From Manihot esculenta (Eukaryota; Streptophyta; Magnoliopsida; Malpighiales; Euphorbiaceae), in assembly GCF_001659605.2 (NCBI RefSeq), contig NC_035169.2, forward strand, positions 10,438,546-10,502,545: 64,000 nucleotides of DNA. Direction: 5' to 3'. The translations under genes were made by a program, and so were the position numbers. The notes beneath the pieces were generated by a model. That model made no database searches. It had not been told where the DNA came from and was given only the letters and a program-made list of their open reading frames with translations. Positions 13,501 to 23,708 of this stretch are shown here, piece by piece. Within the stretch, counting starts at the first letter, position 1, and each line of letters opens with the position of its first letter.

Positions 13501-13851
13501 AGAGATAAGATTTTCTTATGACTTAGGAACACACAAAACATTCTGAAGTGAACATGATTTTAATGGAAAAGAAAGAACACGTGAACCAACATGTGTGATA
13601 CGCAAACCTGAACCGTCAGTTAAGTGCAGTTCATCAAGGCCATCATATGGAGCATGCAAAGAGAGATTTTGCAAGTCATTTGTCACATGGTGAGAAGCTC
13701 CTGTATCAAGTACCCAGCTGTTGTCTGGTGCAGTATTAGAACGTACATGATTTGCACGAGGTCGAGAAAAATTATTTCTGAAGTAGTCTTTAGCACGGAA
13801 GCACTGACGAGCACTATGACCCAATCGTTCACAGATTTGGCACTGAATCGT
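10510..13851 (-). pseudogene. copia pol polyprotein (PR-INT-RT-RH), broken
   Basis: Reading leftwards from the insertion boundary at 13851, the frame carries the second half of a CCHC knuckle and then a protease with DTGASHHV near 13710. The integrase has an HHCC finger (HQCLGHP ... CNSCRC, about 13290-13190), the acid SDLWGP, the acid in YTDGRGEF near 12920, and the glutamate of HNGTAERR. The RT runs about 11960-11330 and retains the YVDD box (LVYVDDLLL, near 11455). RNase H runs about 11020-10600 (SDADWAGD, STKAEYRA). In-frame stops lie at 13516-13518, 12799-12801 and 10599-10601. The frame changes near 11330 between RT and RNase H. All catalytic boxes are still readable, so decay is moderate. 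Copia pol would normally be one frame of about 1300 codons including gag. Confidence 0.85.
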
Positions 13852-15369
13852 TGATCAAGCATAATTTAGCCACATTTTTATCATAATTATTGTTGCTTAT
13901 TTACACATTTTTTAGTTTAATTTATGATTTTTATCTTGTTTTTACAGAAAAGGAAGAAATTAGAAAATGGGAGAAAAAGTGCAGAAAAAGTACAGAAGGA
14001 TGATTTGCCCAGTGATTTGCCCAAGATCACCAGCTAAACTGCTCCAATCACTGCCCAGATCAAGCTAAAGCAGAAACCCGGAGGCAACAGACAGCAGTGA
14101 TATGGGCAGTGATTTGCCCAAGAAACTCGAAGATCACTGGCCAAATCACTCGCAGAGACATAGAGGACTGACTCACAGAGAAGCGATCTGGTCAGTGATT
14201 TGCCCAATCACTTGAAGAAACTGGTCAAATCACCGGGCAAATCACTTCGACAGCAGAAAATACAGCAGAGCGGGAAATTGTTCAGGAAACCGAATTTCAA
14301 GTTTTCAGAAGTCCAAATCCAACTCAATCACTACCAAAACAATTCCAAGAGCCACGAAAGAGTTTCTCACCTAAGGAATTCCAGTTGCAATTAAATTCAA
14401 CATCAAAAGAGGAATCACAAGCCAAATTAAAGAGGGATTTCAAAACCCTAGAAGGATGAAACTCTTCAACTATAAAAGGGCAGCCTCCAAACCAGCAAAG
14501 GCATCTTCTGCTGAGGGATTGAACTCGCCAGAAACTCTCCAGCATCTTCCTTTTTCTTTTCTTTTCATCTTTTTGTGTATTTAGTCCACCATGAGTGGCT
14601 AAACTCCTTCTTTTCTAGTTGAAGTGGGTGAATTTTAGATTTTGTGATGAATTGGGAGATTTAAATCTCCATTGTTAAACTTCTATTTAATTTCAATATT
14701 TATGCAATTTGAGCTTTCCATAAATATTACTTTGCTTTTAGAATCAATAAGGGCCCATTGCTTTTAAATTGCTAAAGTAATATTGTTTGAATGATTTAGG
14801 TCCGTAATTGCTTAGGTTGTTCAAATACACATTTAATCAAATTGCATAATCTAAACTTGACCACGCGGTTGGCAAGGATAGAATTGGGTTTCTCTAAGTC
14901 TTAATGCAGTCAACAGTTGTTCGATGCTACAATGCCCCAAGGACGTTCCTTGGCAACTTGTTGATTAGTGTTTGATTAGCGAACGTTTCCTAGTCAAACT
15001 AGAACTAAGGAGGAATTTGGATTGTGAGAAGCGTCTTCCACATCCAAAACTAATTTATTGGAATAAATAGGAGAGTTAAAGAATCAATGATCAATTCTAA
15101 ACAATCTGAAATAGATCCATACTTCAACTAGAAGTTTCTCTCTTATTGATTTACTCATCTTTAAATTATTGCTTTCTTTTGTTATTTAGTGTTAATCCAT
15201 CAACTCAAAACCCCCCTCTTTTAATTATTTGTTATTTACTTATCTTGGTTATTATTAGGAAGATCTTTAGTGTCAATTCCCTGTGGTTCGACCCTATTGC
15301 CACTATCTACAAGTTTATTGTTGATTGTTTAATAGGTTTATTTTTTACGGCTTCGACAACCGCTTATCA
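13852..15369 (+). repeat. Athila-like 5' LTR
   Basis: This 1518-bp LTR has TATA box TATAAAAG at 14471-14478 in a plausible promoter position. The upstream part (14000-14245) carries several copies of the dodecamer GTGATTTGCCCA and its complement. It differs from the 3' copy at about five sites that I could see, including GAAAATAC versus GAAAATAT, TTTTAG versus TTTCAG, and ATTGCTAAAG versus ATTGCTTAAG. Confidence 0.9.
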
Positions 15370-15374
15370 AAAAT

Positions 15375-15392
15375 TGGCGCCGTTGCCGGGGA
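15375..15392 (+). promoter_or_regulatory. primer-binding site, tRNA-Asp type (Athila-like element)
   Basis: TGGCGCCGTTGCCGGGGA begins five bases after the LTR end. This is the minus-strand priming site described for Athila-group plant elements. Confidence 0.8.
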
Positions 15393-15939
15393 ATTGATTT
15401 AAACTAACGTATTTTCCTTTTATGATCAGGGCTGATCGTAAAGAAGCTCTTCTTTACGATCCTGAAATTGAACGCACTGCCAAGACCTTACAAGCATGGC
15501 TACGGTAAGTATGTCTTTTCTCTCTTCTCAAATTTCTGAACTAACCTCTATTGTGAGAAATTATAGTCAAGCTCGACAAGTTCAACAACTTCAACAAGCA
15601 CATGCATTTGAAGGATTCTATGAACAGCCAAGACATAATCCCTACCTTGACACATATAATTCAGGTTGGGGAGACAATATGAGCTATGGCTATACAAGGA
15701 CAGACCATGACTACCAAAGAGATCTGCAATACAATCCATGTTGGGGGGACAACCAGAATTATGGCTATGCAAAGGCTGACTACTACCAAAACTATCAAGC
15801 CCAAGCAACACCTCAAAACTCCCATATGGAACTTGAAGAGATGGTGAGAAAATTGGAAATTTCTGGGAAAATTCTCCAACAGCAAGTGGATCAAGCGGTC
15901 AACTCAATGAACGCGCACATATTAAGAAGGGAGGAAGAG

Positions 15940-18362
15940 TGTAATACCCAGCTAGACTCTGGTATCGGAATTCCTACCGTCCGGTGGAATCTCGGATGCC
16001 GGAAGTCTCTAGAAGGGGAAAACCATGTTTTATGAAATGTTTTTAATGTATTTTATGCTTTTAAGTGAAAAGGAATTGAGTTTTTAATGAAAAAGACCAA
16101 AGGAGGCTTTGCCAGGTTCGGCCGCCGAAAGTTAAGTTCGGCCGCCGAACATGGTAAGGTTTTGGGAGCGCTTTAGGCCTCCGAAAGCCTTGTTTGAGTG
16201 AGTCAAGGTTCGGCCGCCGAACCTCATGTTCGGCCGCCGAACATGCATGAGATATGGGGGCACGTTAGGCCGCCGAAAGGTGACAGAACCAGCCCTATAA
16301 AGGACCCCGTGACCGAAACAGGCGAGGTTTTCTCTCCCATTTCGGCCGACGGTAAGCTTTAGCCCTCCTATGGTCATTTTAGGTGTTTTCCCTCAAATCT
16401 TTCAGATTTTAACAAGTTACACCTTGTTTTTGAAGAGTTTTGAAGTTTGAGCAAGTTTGGAAGCTTGGAAATCAAAGAGTGGATTTCTCCCTACCTCCAA
16501 GCTAGGATCGTCCTTCCTCTCGATCTTCAAGAGGTAAGCTTAGATCCAACCTCTCTTGCATGTTTTAAGCAAGTTTTGAGTAGATTTATGGGGTAGAAAT
16601 GCATGAGTAGGCTTGTGGAAGTTTATGTTATGTTTATGGGTTTGATGTGCATGTTCTTGAACAATGTGGCTTGCTTGTGTGTTGTAGTTGGGGTATAAGT
16701 TAGTTTGAGGCCCCTAGGAGCTTGCATGCTTGTGTATGAGTGTTGTAGAAGAGTTTTATGCATGATTAGGAAGTTTGGGAAACTTGGAGGCAAGAGGAAC
16801 CAAGTCTCTGCCCTTGGCAGAAACCAGGTTCGGCAGCCGAAGGGAGTTTCGGCCGCCGAACATGGCTTGAGAAGCAGCTTTAGGCTGCCGAAGCTTGCCC
16901 CCGAAAGTTGGAGTTTCGGCTCTGTCCGAGACTTTCGGCCGCCGAAGGTGCCGCCGAACATGCATGAGTTTCGTCTCTGTCTGGGAGTTTCGGCCGCCGA
17001 AGGTGCCGCCGAACCTGCCTGACTTTCGGCTCTGGAGGGACTTTCGGCCGCCGAAGGTGCCGCCGAAAGTGCCCTTCCCAGCCTTTTCTTGCATGTTTTC
17101 TAGGATTGTTTTGAGGTGTTTCTAGGAGGTTTTTGGGGGTATGTTTAGAGTTATGTTCTTGTTGTTTGGTGCCTCATTTGAGTCCACCTGTGTAGGTTCG
17201 GACCCGAGGACCCGAGACCCCCGGTTGTGAGATAGTCTTTCAGAGTCCGTCGTTAAAGCTTCGGTCACCAGGTGAGTGGGATTATTCCCTAAGTTTTTAA
17301 GTAATGAATAAATAAACAAATGAATGAATCTGATAGCATACTCATGCATCATTAATGCCATGCGATGTTTCAGGATGTTTGCATTAGAAATTCACGAATA
17401 TGTTGCATTGCATAATTTGATGTTGATGTGGATGGTTATTGGGTGATCCATAGTCCTCTAATGTTATGTTATGATGATATGTTATGGAAGACCAGTGAGG
17501 CCCATTCTACGCCCCTGGCACTATGTAAGAGAAAGACCAGCGAGGCCCATTCTACGCCCCTGGCACTTTGGAATGTTATGTTATGTATGTTATGTAAGAG
17601 AAAGACCAGCGAGGCCCATTCTACGCCCCTGGCACTTGGAGATGTGAGGACTAATGGTGACAATACCATCCTTTATGTGATTAAATGTGATGTGTTGCAT
17701 TTCATGAAAGCATGTAAAGTAAAAGTTATGTTATTTAATGTTATTAATAAAATGAATAATAATATACCTAAAAAGTGTGGAATTAAAGCAAATGTTAATA
17801 ATAAAATGGAGAATAAAATACCTAAAAATGGAGGAATTAATATCATGTTTTTACTTTTTGCTCACTGGGCTTTTTAGCTCACCCCTCTCCCCTAACCCCA
17901 GTCTTGCAGGTGCAGAGTAGATAGAGAAGTCAGCAAGAGTAAGAGAAGTCTCTGTAATAGCATAGAAGTGGACATGGATTAGTTGTAATGTAAAAGTATG
18001 TTATGTAATGTAATGTAAGTTTTATAGTGTGCTTGACTAGAGTCTGTTGTAATCCCTTAAATACATGAGATAAATGTTTTATGATGTTTATGTAACCCAA
18101 GCCTGCTATATGTTATGTACCCCATTGGAGTATTTGTTGAGGACTCCAATGAGGGGTTTATGTTATGTTTATGCATGCACAGGCTAAGCTGGGTAAAGAA
18201 ATGTTTGAATGAAAGAAAGGTTTCAATTTTTATGTATGTTTTGGTTCATGTATGGGATTGAACAGGTTCACAAGATGTATGTTTGGCTTGCTACGGGTTC
18301 TGGCGGCCTTATGCCGACCTGAATCCTAGCGCCGGTAGCGGTCCGGTTTCCGGGTCGTTACA
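15940..18362 (+). repeat. chromovirus 5' LTR with dyad-symmetric repeats
   Basis: The 2423-bp LTR contains eight exact copies of TTCGGCCGCCGAA (six-base arms around one central base): at 16117, 16137, 16209, 16229, 16848, 16934, 16989 and 17043. Partial copies also occur. A TATA box lies at 16296-16302 between the two groups. Three copies of a unit containing GAGGCCCATTCTACGCCCCT lie at about 17490-17635. Short minus-strand open frames here are shadows of the GC-rich repeats. Confidence 0.92.
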
Positions 18363-18365
18363 GAA

Positions 18366-18378
18366 TGGTATCAGAGCC
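18366..18378 (+). promoter_or_regulatory. primer-binding site, tRNA-iMet type (chromovirus)
   Basis: TGGTATCAGAGCC lies three bases after the 5' LTR. It is the standard complement of the plant initiator-Met tRNA 3' end. Confidence 0.9.
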
Positions 18379-18612
18379 CTAGGTTCATATGGTCGGACCT
18401 AGAGTGTCGGGCTCATAGATGTGATAGAAATGTCAAGCACAATAGGAAATCATGTCCACTAGGATAGGATGTAGAGTCCTGTCTAGAATGAAAGTATGTA
18501 TGCCATGAGATATGCTATGAATATGATGTGTATATGATGTGGGTTCATGTGTTTCCACATGAACCATTTGATGCTAATGTTTTGTTATCTGTGCTGTTTT
18601 TCAGTAAACAGA

Positions 18613-21600
18613 ATGCGAGGAACTCGTCGATCAGCTAGATTGACTAGAGTACCACCGGAGGATGAGGGCACGAGCGCCCGTCCTCCAGCATTGCCAAGGG
18701 CGATGTCAAGCAGGTCCAACAGGGACAGAGCAGTGAGGGACCCTAGAAGGTCTTTGGATCTGGGTAGAAGCAGATCAGTAAGGGGTACAGTGCAGGAAAG
18801 AATGTCAGTTGATGGAGAAGAAGAGATGGATGTGGAGCAGAGGAGGGACGGTAGCCTTGGTGTAAGCATGCCAGAAGAGGGCATGGGTGAGTCTCAGGGA
18901 GGCACTCAGGCCTCGGGGTTTGTTCCACCACCCCAGTACCCACCTTTTTCACCATACCCCGGGTATTCGATGGGAAGTACATCGGATTACCCCAGTTTTA
19001 ATCCTTACCCTTCTCACATGCCATACCCACCTTTCTACCCACAGTATCCACAGTACCCTATGTACCCACCTCCATCCTTCCATCCAGGCACAGCAAACCC
19101 TATTCCAGGGGATGCCGCACCTCCACCACCAGCAGAAACCGCAGTGACAGAAACCCAAAGACCTCAACCTACCTCATCTGGAGGGAGCAAGGCCAAGATG
19201 ACCGACTATATGAAGTTGGGTGCTCCCCAGTTTGATACCGGTGATGATCCGTTTGTGTACCTGGAGAAGGTCAAAACAATTACAGATGAGATAGGTGCTG
19301 ATGACAGCAGAGCCATTCAAATGGCTGGTTTCACCCTGAAATGCAAAAAGGCCCGTGAGTGGTTCAAGGGCTATGTGAAACCGAGGGTGGACAGTCTTTC
19401 ATGGGAGGAGTTTGCGAATGAGTTCGCAGGATGGGCTTTCCCTGACAGTTCCAGGGAGCTGAAGATGATTGAGTTTGAACAGCTGAAGCAGACAGATGAG
19501 ATGGGTGTCGATGAGTACACCGATAGATTCTTAGAGTTGTTACCGTTTGCTGGGCAACATCTGGACACAGATCCGAAGAAGTCAAGGAGGTATATCATGA
19601 GGCTCCATTCCAGGTATTCCTCCTTGGTTCAGTCAGCTGATAGAGAAAGTTTCCATGCCATTGTAGACATGGCCAGGAGAATGGAGGCTAGTGCAATCAT
19701 CGAGGGGACTGTTAAACAGTCAGTGACACAGCCTTCAGGTTCTAAGACCCCAGGTGGGGGAAGGATAGACCCTTCATCCTTGAGTTCAGCTAGTAAGAAG
19801 TGGAGCAGTACCACTAAGAAACCAAAGAAGAGTAAGTTCTGGAGCAAGATCAAGTCAGGTCTGGGATTAGGAAGTGGCTCAAGCTCTGGTGCTGATAATG
19901 CAGTGTGTGCAAGGTGTGGTAAGCTACACAGAGGGGTATGCCGGTTTGGGACGACGGCCTGCTACAGGTGTGGGCAAGAGGGACACATGTCCATGGAGTG
20001 TCCTAGAGCAGTTCCTATGGCACGACCCCAGCAGACAACTTCAGGTAGTGTGGCACAGCCAGCAGCTTCAGTCGCAACACAGGCTAGTGGCAGAGGCCGA
20101 GGGAGAGGGTCAGCCTCTTCTTCATCAGCTTACAGAGGGGAAGGTCCGTCAGCTCCAGCACGGATCTTCACAATGACACAGCAGGAGGCAAACGCATCCA
20201 ACACCGTGGTGTCAGGTAATATCATCATTGGTTGTTCAGATGCTTATGCCTTAATGGACCCGGGTGCATCCCATTCTTTTGTTTCTCCGAGAGCGGTCGA
20301 GAGGTTGGGTTTGATGGTCTCTGGGTTAGAGTGTCCCCTATGGGTCAGTGGACCCAAGTGTGACCCGTCAGTGGCAGAGTCAGTCTGCCAGTACAGTCCA
20401 GTTTTCATAGAGGGAAGATGCCTATCCGCCGACCTTGTGGTTCTAGACTTGACAGATTTTGACGTCATTCTAGGGATGGATTGGCTATCTACCCATGGTG
20501 CTACCTTGGATTGCAGAGACAAGGTAGTTAAGTTCAGATGTCAGAATGGGTCAGAGGTTGTCTTTAGAGGAGACAGGGGGAGTACACCTAGAGGTTTGAT
20601 ATCAGCCCTACAGGCTCGTAGGCTGCTCAGGAGGGGTTGTCAGGGTTATCTAGCTCATGTGAGAGAGCTAGACAGAGATGTCAGAGAGCCCGCCTCAGTG
20701 CCTGTGGTTAGAGAGTTCTTAGATGTCTTCCCAGACGAACTACCAGGTTTACCGCCTCCGAGGGAGATAGAGTTCGAGATAGAATTGATGCCAGGAACCA
20801 GACCGATCTCTATCCCTCCCTACAGGATGGCGCCAGCAGAGCTGAAGGAGCTTAAGGAACAGTTGCAAGAGCTGGTAGACAAGGGTTTCATCCGACCGAG
20901 TACCTCACCTTGGGGTGCTCCAGTGTTGTTCGTGAAAAAGAAGGATGGATCCCTTAGACTTTGTATCGACTACAGACAGTTGAACAAGGTCACTACCAAG
21001 AACAAGTACCCGTTGCCTAGGATCGATGATCTATTCGACCAGCTAGCAGGAGCAGGTTGTTTCTCCAAAATAGATCTGAGATCTGGGTATCATCAGCTGA
21101 GGATCAGAGATGAGGACGTGCCGAAGACAGCTTTCAGAACCAGATATGGGCACTATGAGTTCCTAGTGATGCCGTTCGGGTTAACAAACGCCCCTGCAGC
21201 ATTCATGGATCTCATGAACAGAGTATTTAGCCAATACCTGGATCACTTCGTTATTGTCTTCATAGATGATATCTTAGTGTATTCCAGGAATGCAGAAGAG
21301 CATGCCCATCATCTGCGGTTGGTCTTGCAGACTTTGAGGGAACATGGCTTGTATGCCAAGTTCTCTAAATGTGAGTTCTGGCTGAGGAGCATTTCGTTCT
21401 TGGGGCATGTAGTGTCAGAGAATGGTATTGAGGTGGACCCCAAGAAGACAGAAACTGTGGCTAACTGGCCTAGACCCACTTCAGTGACAGAGATTAGAAG
21501 TTTCTTGGGTTTGGCTGGTTACTACAGGAGGTTCGTTCAGGACTTCTCAAAGATAGCAGCTCCTCTGACCAGGTTAACCAGGAAGAATCAGAAGTTTCTG

Positions 21601-23601
21601 TGGACCGACCAGTGCGAAGAGAGTTTTGAAGAGCTTAAGAAGAGGTTGACTTCAGCACCAGTTTTAGCTCTGCCATCTGGTGATGAGGACTTTACAGTCT
21701 TTTGTGATGCGTCCCGTGTGGGACTGGGTTGTGTACTGATGCAGAATGAGAGGGTGATTGCTTATGCTTCTAGGCAGCTGAAGAAGCATGAGTTGAATTA
21801 CCCCACACATGACCTTGAGATGGCAGCAGTAATCTTTGCACTCAAGATGTGGAGGCACTACCTCTATGGGGTAAAATGTGAGATCTTTACAGATCATAAG
21901 AGCCTGCAGTACATCTTGAGTCAAAGAGATTTGAATTTGAGACAGAGAAGATGGGTAGAACTGCTCAGTGACTACGATTGCAAAATCCAGTATCATCCGG
22001 GTAAGGCTAATGTTGTAGCTGATGCCTTAAGCCGGAAATCACTCGGCAGTCTATCCCACATCACAGCAGAACGAAGACCAGTAGTAAAGGAGTTCTACAA
22101 ACTCATCGAAGAAGGGCTACAGTTAGAGTTGTCGGGTACAGGTGCCTTGTTGGCTCAGATGAAAGTGACACCCGTGTTCCTTGAGCAAGTTGCTCAGAAA
22201 CAGCATGAGGACCCCGAGTTAGTGAAGATTGCCAGGACTGTTCAGTCAGGCAATGATAGTGAGTTCAGATTCGACAGTAAGGGGATCCTCCGCTATGGGA
22301 GTCGATTATGTGTACCAGACGACATAGGGCTAAAAGGAGACATTATGAGAGAGGCTCATAATGCAAGATACAGCATTCATCCCGGAGCCACCAAGATGTA
22401 TCAAGATTTGAAGAAAGTTTATTGGTGGCCAGCAATGAAGAAAGAAGTGGCACAGTTCGTGTCAGCCTGCGAAGTGTGTCAGAGGGTGAAGCTGGAACAT
22501 CAGAAGCCGGCCGGAATGCTTAACCCGCTACCGATTCCAGAATGGAAATGGGAAAATATAGCTATGGACTTCGTAGTAGGGTTACCGGCGACGTCCAACA
22601 GAGTGGACTCCATATGGGTGGTTGTGGATAGACTCACCAAATCTGCCCACTTCATTCCTGTCAGGAGCGGCTATTCTGTGGACAAGTTGGCGCAGGTGTA
22701 TGTGGACGAGATCGTCAGGCTGCATGGGGTTCCTGTTTCGATAGTGTCAGATAGAGGGCCCCAGTTCACCTCCAGATTTTGGCGGAGTCTGCAGGATGCC
22801 ATGGGTACTAGGTTGGATTTCAGTACTGCCTTCCACCCCCAGACTGATGGACAGTCAGAAAGGACCATCCAGACTATAGAGGATATGCTCAGGATGTGTG
22901 TGCTGGACTTTGGCGGTTCTTGGAGGCAGCATCTACCTTTGGTGGAGTTTGCCTACAATAACAGCCATCATGCTAGCATCGGGATGGCTCCATATGAAGC
23001 TTTGTACGGAAGGAAGTGCAGATCACCTGTTTGCTGGGAGGAAGTTGGAGAGAAGGCCTTGGCAGGGCCTGAGCTAGTGGAGATTACCAGCAGGGTGGTA
23101 CCCATAATCAGAGAAAGAATCAAGACTGCTGCAAGCAGACAGAAGAGTTATGCAGACATCCGCAGAAGGCAGTTAGAGTTTCAGGAGGGGGATCTGGTAT
23201 TGCTTAAGGTGTCTCCAATGAAGGGAGTGGTTCGCTTCGGGAAGAAAGGTAAACTAGCCCCACGATACATCGGACCCTTTGAAATCTTGCAAAAGATTGG
23301 GAATGTGTCGTACAAGCTAGATTTACCTGCTTCAATGGCAAGAATCCATCCGGTTTTCCATGTTTCGATGTTGAGGAAGTTTGTGTCAGATCCGAGCAAG
23401 GTTCTTAGTGAGCCTGATGTGGAGGTCCAAGAGGATCTCACCTATGTTGAACAGCCAGTACGGATCATAGACACGCAGATCAGAAAGTTAAGAAACAAGG
23501 AAATCCCGATGGTGAAAGTCCTGTGGAACCACCACAACTTGGAAGAGTGCACTTGGGAGACACGGGAGTCTATGCTCCAGCAGTACCCTCAGCTCTTTTA
23601 A
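18613..23601 (+). CDS. chromovirus gag-pol polyprotein, intact frame
   Basis: This is a single frame of about 1662 codons from the Met at 18613 ([10 protein letters not shown]). An in-frame ATG at 18547 adds 22 unlikely residues. Order and approximate residues are as follows. A Pro/Tyr-rich N-terminus spans 100-180. The gag core spans 200-370 ([16 protein letters not shown]). The CCHC knuckle [14 protein letters not shown] is near 455. The protease has DPGASHSF near 555. RT spans 720-900 with FIDD in place of YxDD ([10 protein letters not shown]). RNase H spans 1000-1130 ([18 protein letters not shown]). Integrase spans 1230-1490, with an HHCC finger ending CEVC, then MDF, SDRGPQF and QSERTIQ as the D,D,E acids. 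A GPF-type tail follows. The C-terminal chromodomain contains VKVLWNHH and ECTWE. No stop or frameshift is present. Reading frame and motifs suggest a potentially functional polyprotein that would target integration through histone marks. Confidence 0.93.
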   Translation: MRGTRRSARLTRVPPEDEGTSARPPALPRAMSSRSNRDRAVRDPRRSLDLGRSRSVRGTVQERMSVDGEEEMDVEQRRDGSLGVSMPEEGMGESQGGTQASGFVPPPQYPPFSPYPGYSMGSTSDYPSFNPYPSHMPYPPFYPQYPQYPMYPPPSFHPGTANPIPGDAAPPPPAETAVTETQRPQPTSSGGSKAKMTDYMKLGAPQFDTGDDPFVYLEKVKTITDEIGADDSRAIQMAGFTLKCKKAREWFKGYVKPRVDSLSWEEFANEFAGWAFPDSSRELKMIEFEQLKQTDEMGVDEYTDRFLELLPFAGQHLDTDPKKSRRYIMRLHSRYSSLVQSADRESFHAIVDMARRMEASAIIEGTVKQSVTQPSGSKTPGGGRIDPSSLSSASKKWSSTTKKPKKSKFWSKIKSGLGLGSGSSSGADNAVCARCGKLHRGVCRFGTTACYRCGQEGHMSMECPRAVPMARPQQTTSGSVAQPAASVATQASGRGRGRGSASSSSAYRGEGPSAPARIFTMTQQEANASNTVVSGNIIIGCSDAYALMDPGASHSFVSPRAVERLGLMVSGLECPLWVSGPKCDPSVAESVCQYSPVFIEGRCLSADLVVLDLTDFDVILGMDWLSTHGATLDCRDKVVKFRCQNGSEVVFRGDRGSTPRGLISALQARRLLRRGCQGYLAHVRELDRDVREPASVPVVREFLDVFPDELPGLPPPREIEFEIELMPGTRPISIPPYRMAPAELKELKEQLQELVDKGFIRPSTSPWGAPVLFVKKKDGSLRLCIDYRQLNKVTTKNKYPLPRIDDLFDQLAGAGCFSKIDLRSGYHQLRIRDEDVPKTAFRTRYGHYEFLVMPFGLTNAPAAFMDLMNRVFSQYLDHFVIVFIDDILVYSRNAEEHAHHLRLVLQTLREHGLYAKFSKCEFWLRSISFLGHVVSENGIEVDPKKTETVANWPRPTSVTEIRSFLGLAGYYRRFVQDFSKIAAPLTRLTRKNQKFLWTDQCEESFEELKKRLTSAPVLALPSGDEDFTVFCDASRVGLGCVLMQNERVIAYASRQLKKHELNYPTHDLEMAAVIFALKMWRHYLYGVKCEIFTDHKSLQYILSQRDLNLRQRRWVELLSDYDCKIQYHPGKANVVADALSRKSLGSLSHITAERRPVVKEFYKLIEEGLQLELSGTGALLAQMKVTPVFLEQVAQKQHEDPELVKIARTVQSGNDSEFRFDSKGILRYGSRLCVPDDIGLKGDIMREAHNARYSIHPGATKMYQDLKKVYWWPAMKKEVAQFVSACEVCQRVKLEHQKPAGMLNPLPIPEWKWENIAMDFVVGLPATSNRVDSIWVVVDRLTKSAHFIPVRSGYSVDKLAQVYVDEIVRLHGVPVSIVSDRGPQFTSRFWRSLQDAMGTRLDFSTAFHPQTDGQSERTIQTIEDMLRMCVLDFGGSWRQHLPLVEFAYNNSHHASIGMAPYEALYGRKCRSPVCWEEVGEKALAGPELVEITSRVVPIIRERIKTAASRQKSYADIRRRQLEFQEGDLVLLKVSPMKGVVRFGKKGKLAPRYIGPFEILQKIGNVSYKLDLPASMARIHPVFHVSMLRKFVSDPSKVLSEPDVEVQEDLTYVEQPVRIIDTQIRKLRNKEIPMVKVLWNHHNLEECTWETRESMLQQYPQLF

Positions 23602-23692
23602 GGTTAGATCCCTATGTGTTGATGTGCTTTGTATGTATGTTATATGTTTGCCATGTTATGTGTTGTTTGGTGAACATTCGGGGACGAATGTT

Positions 23693-23708
23693 CTTAAGGG
23701 GGGGAGAA
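23693..23708 (+). promoter_or_regulatory. polypurine tract of the chromovirus
   Basis: A run of eight G bases followed by AGAA sits immediately before the 3' LTR. This is the expected plus-strand priming site. Confidence 0.8.

Noticed and set aside
16623..17094. Minus-strand frames of about 112 codons rich in FGGTFGGRK-like residues, repeated at 24392-24863
   Set aside because: They are translations of the GC-rich LTR repeats and occur in both LTRs. Codon pattern and content follow the repeat, not a protein.
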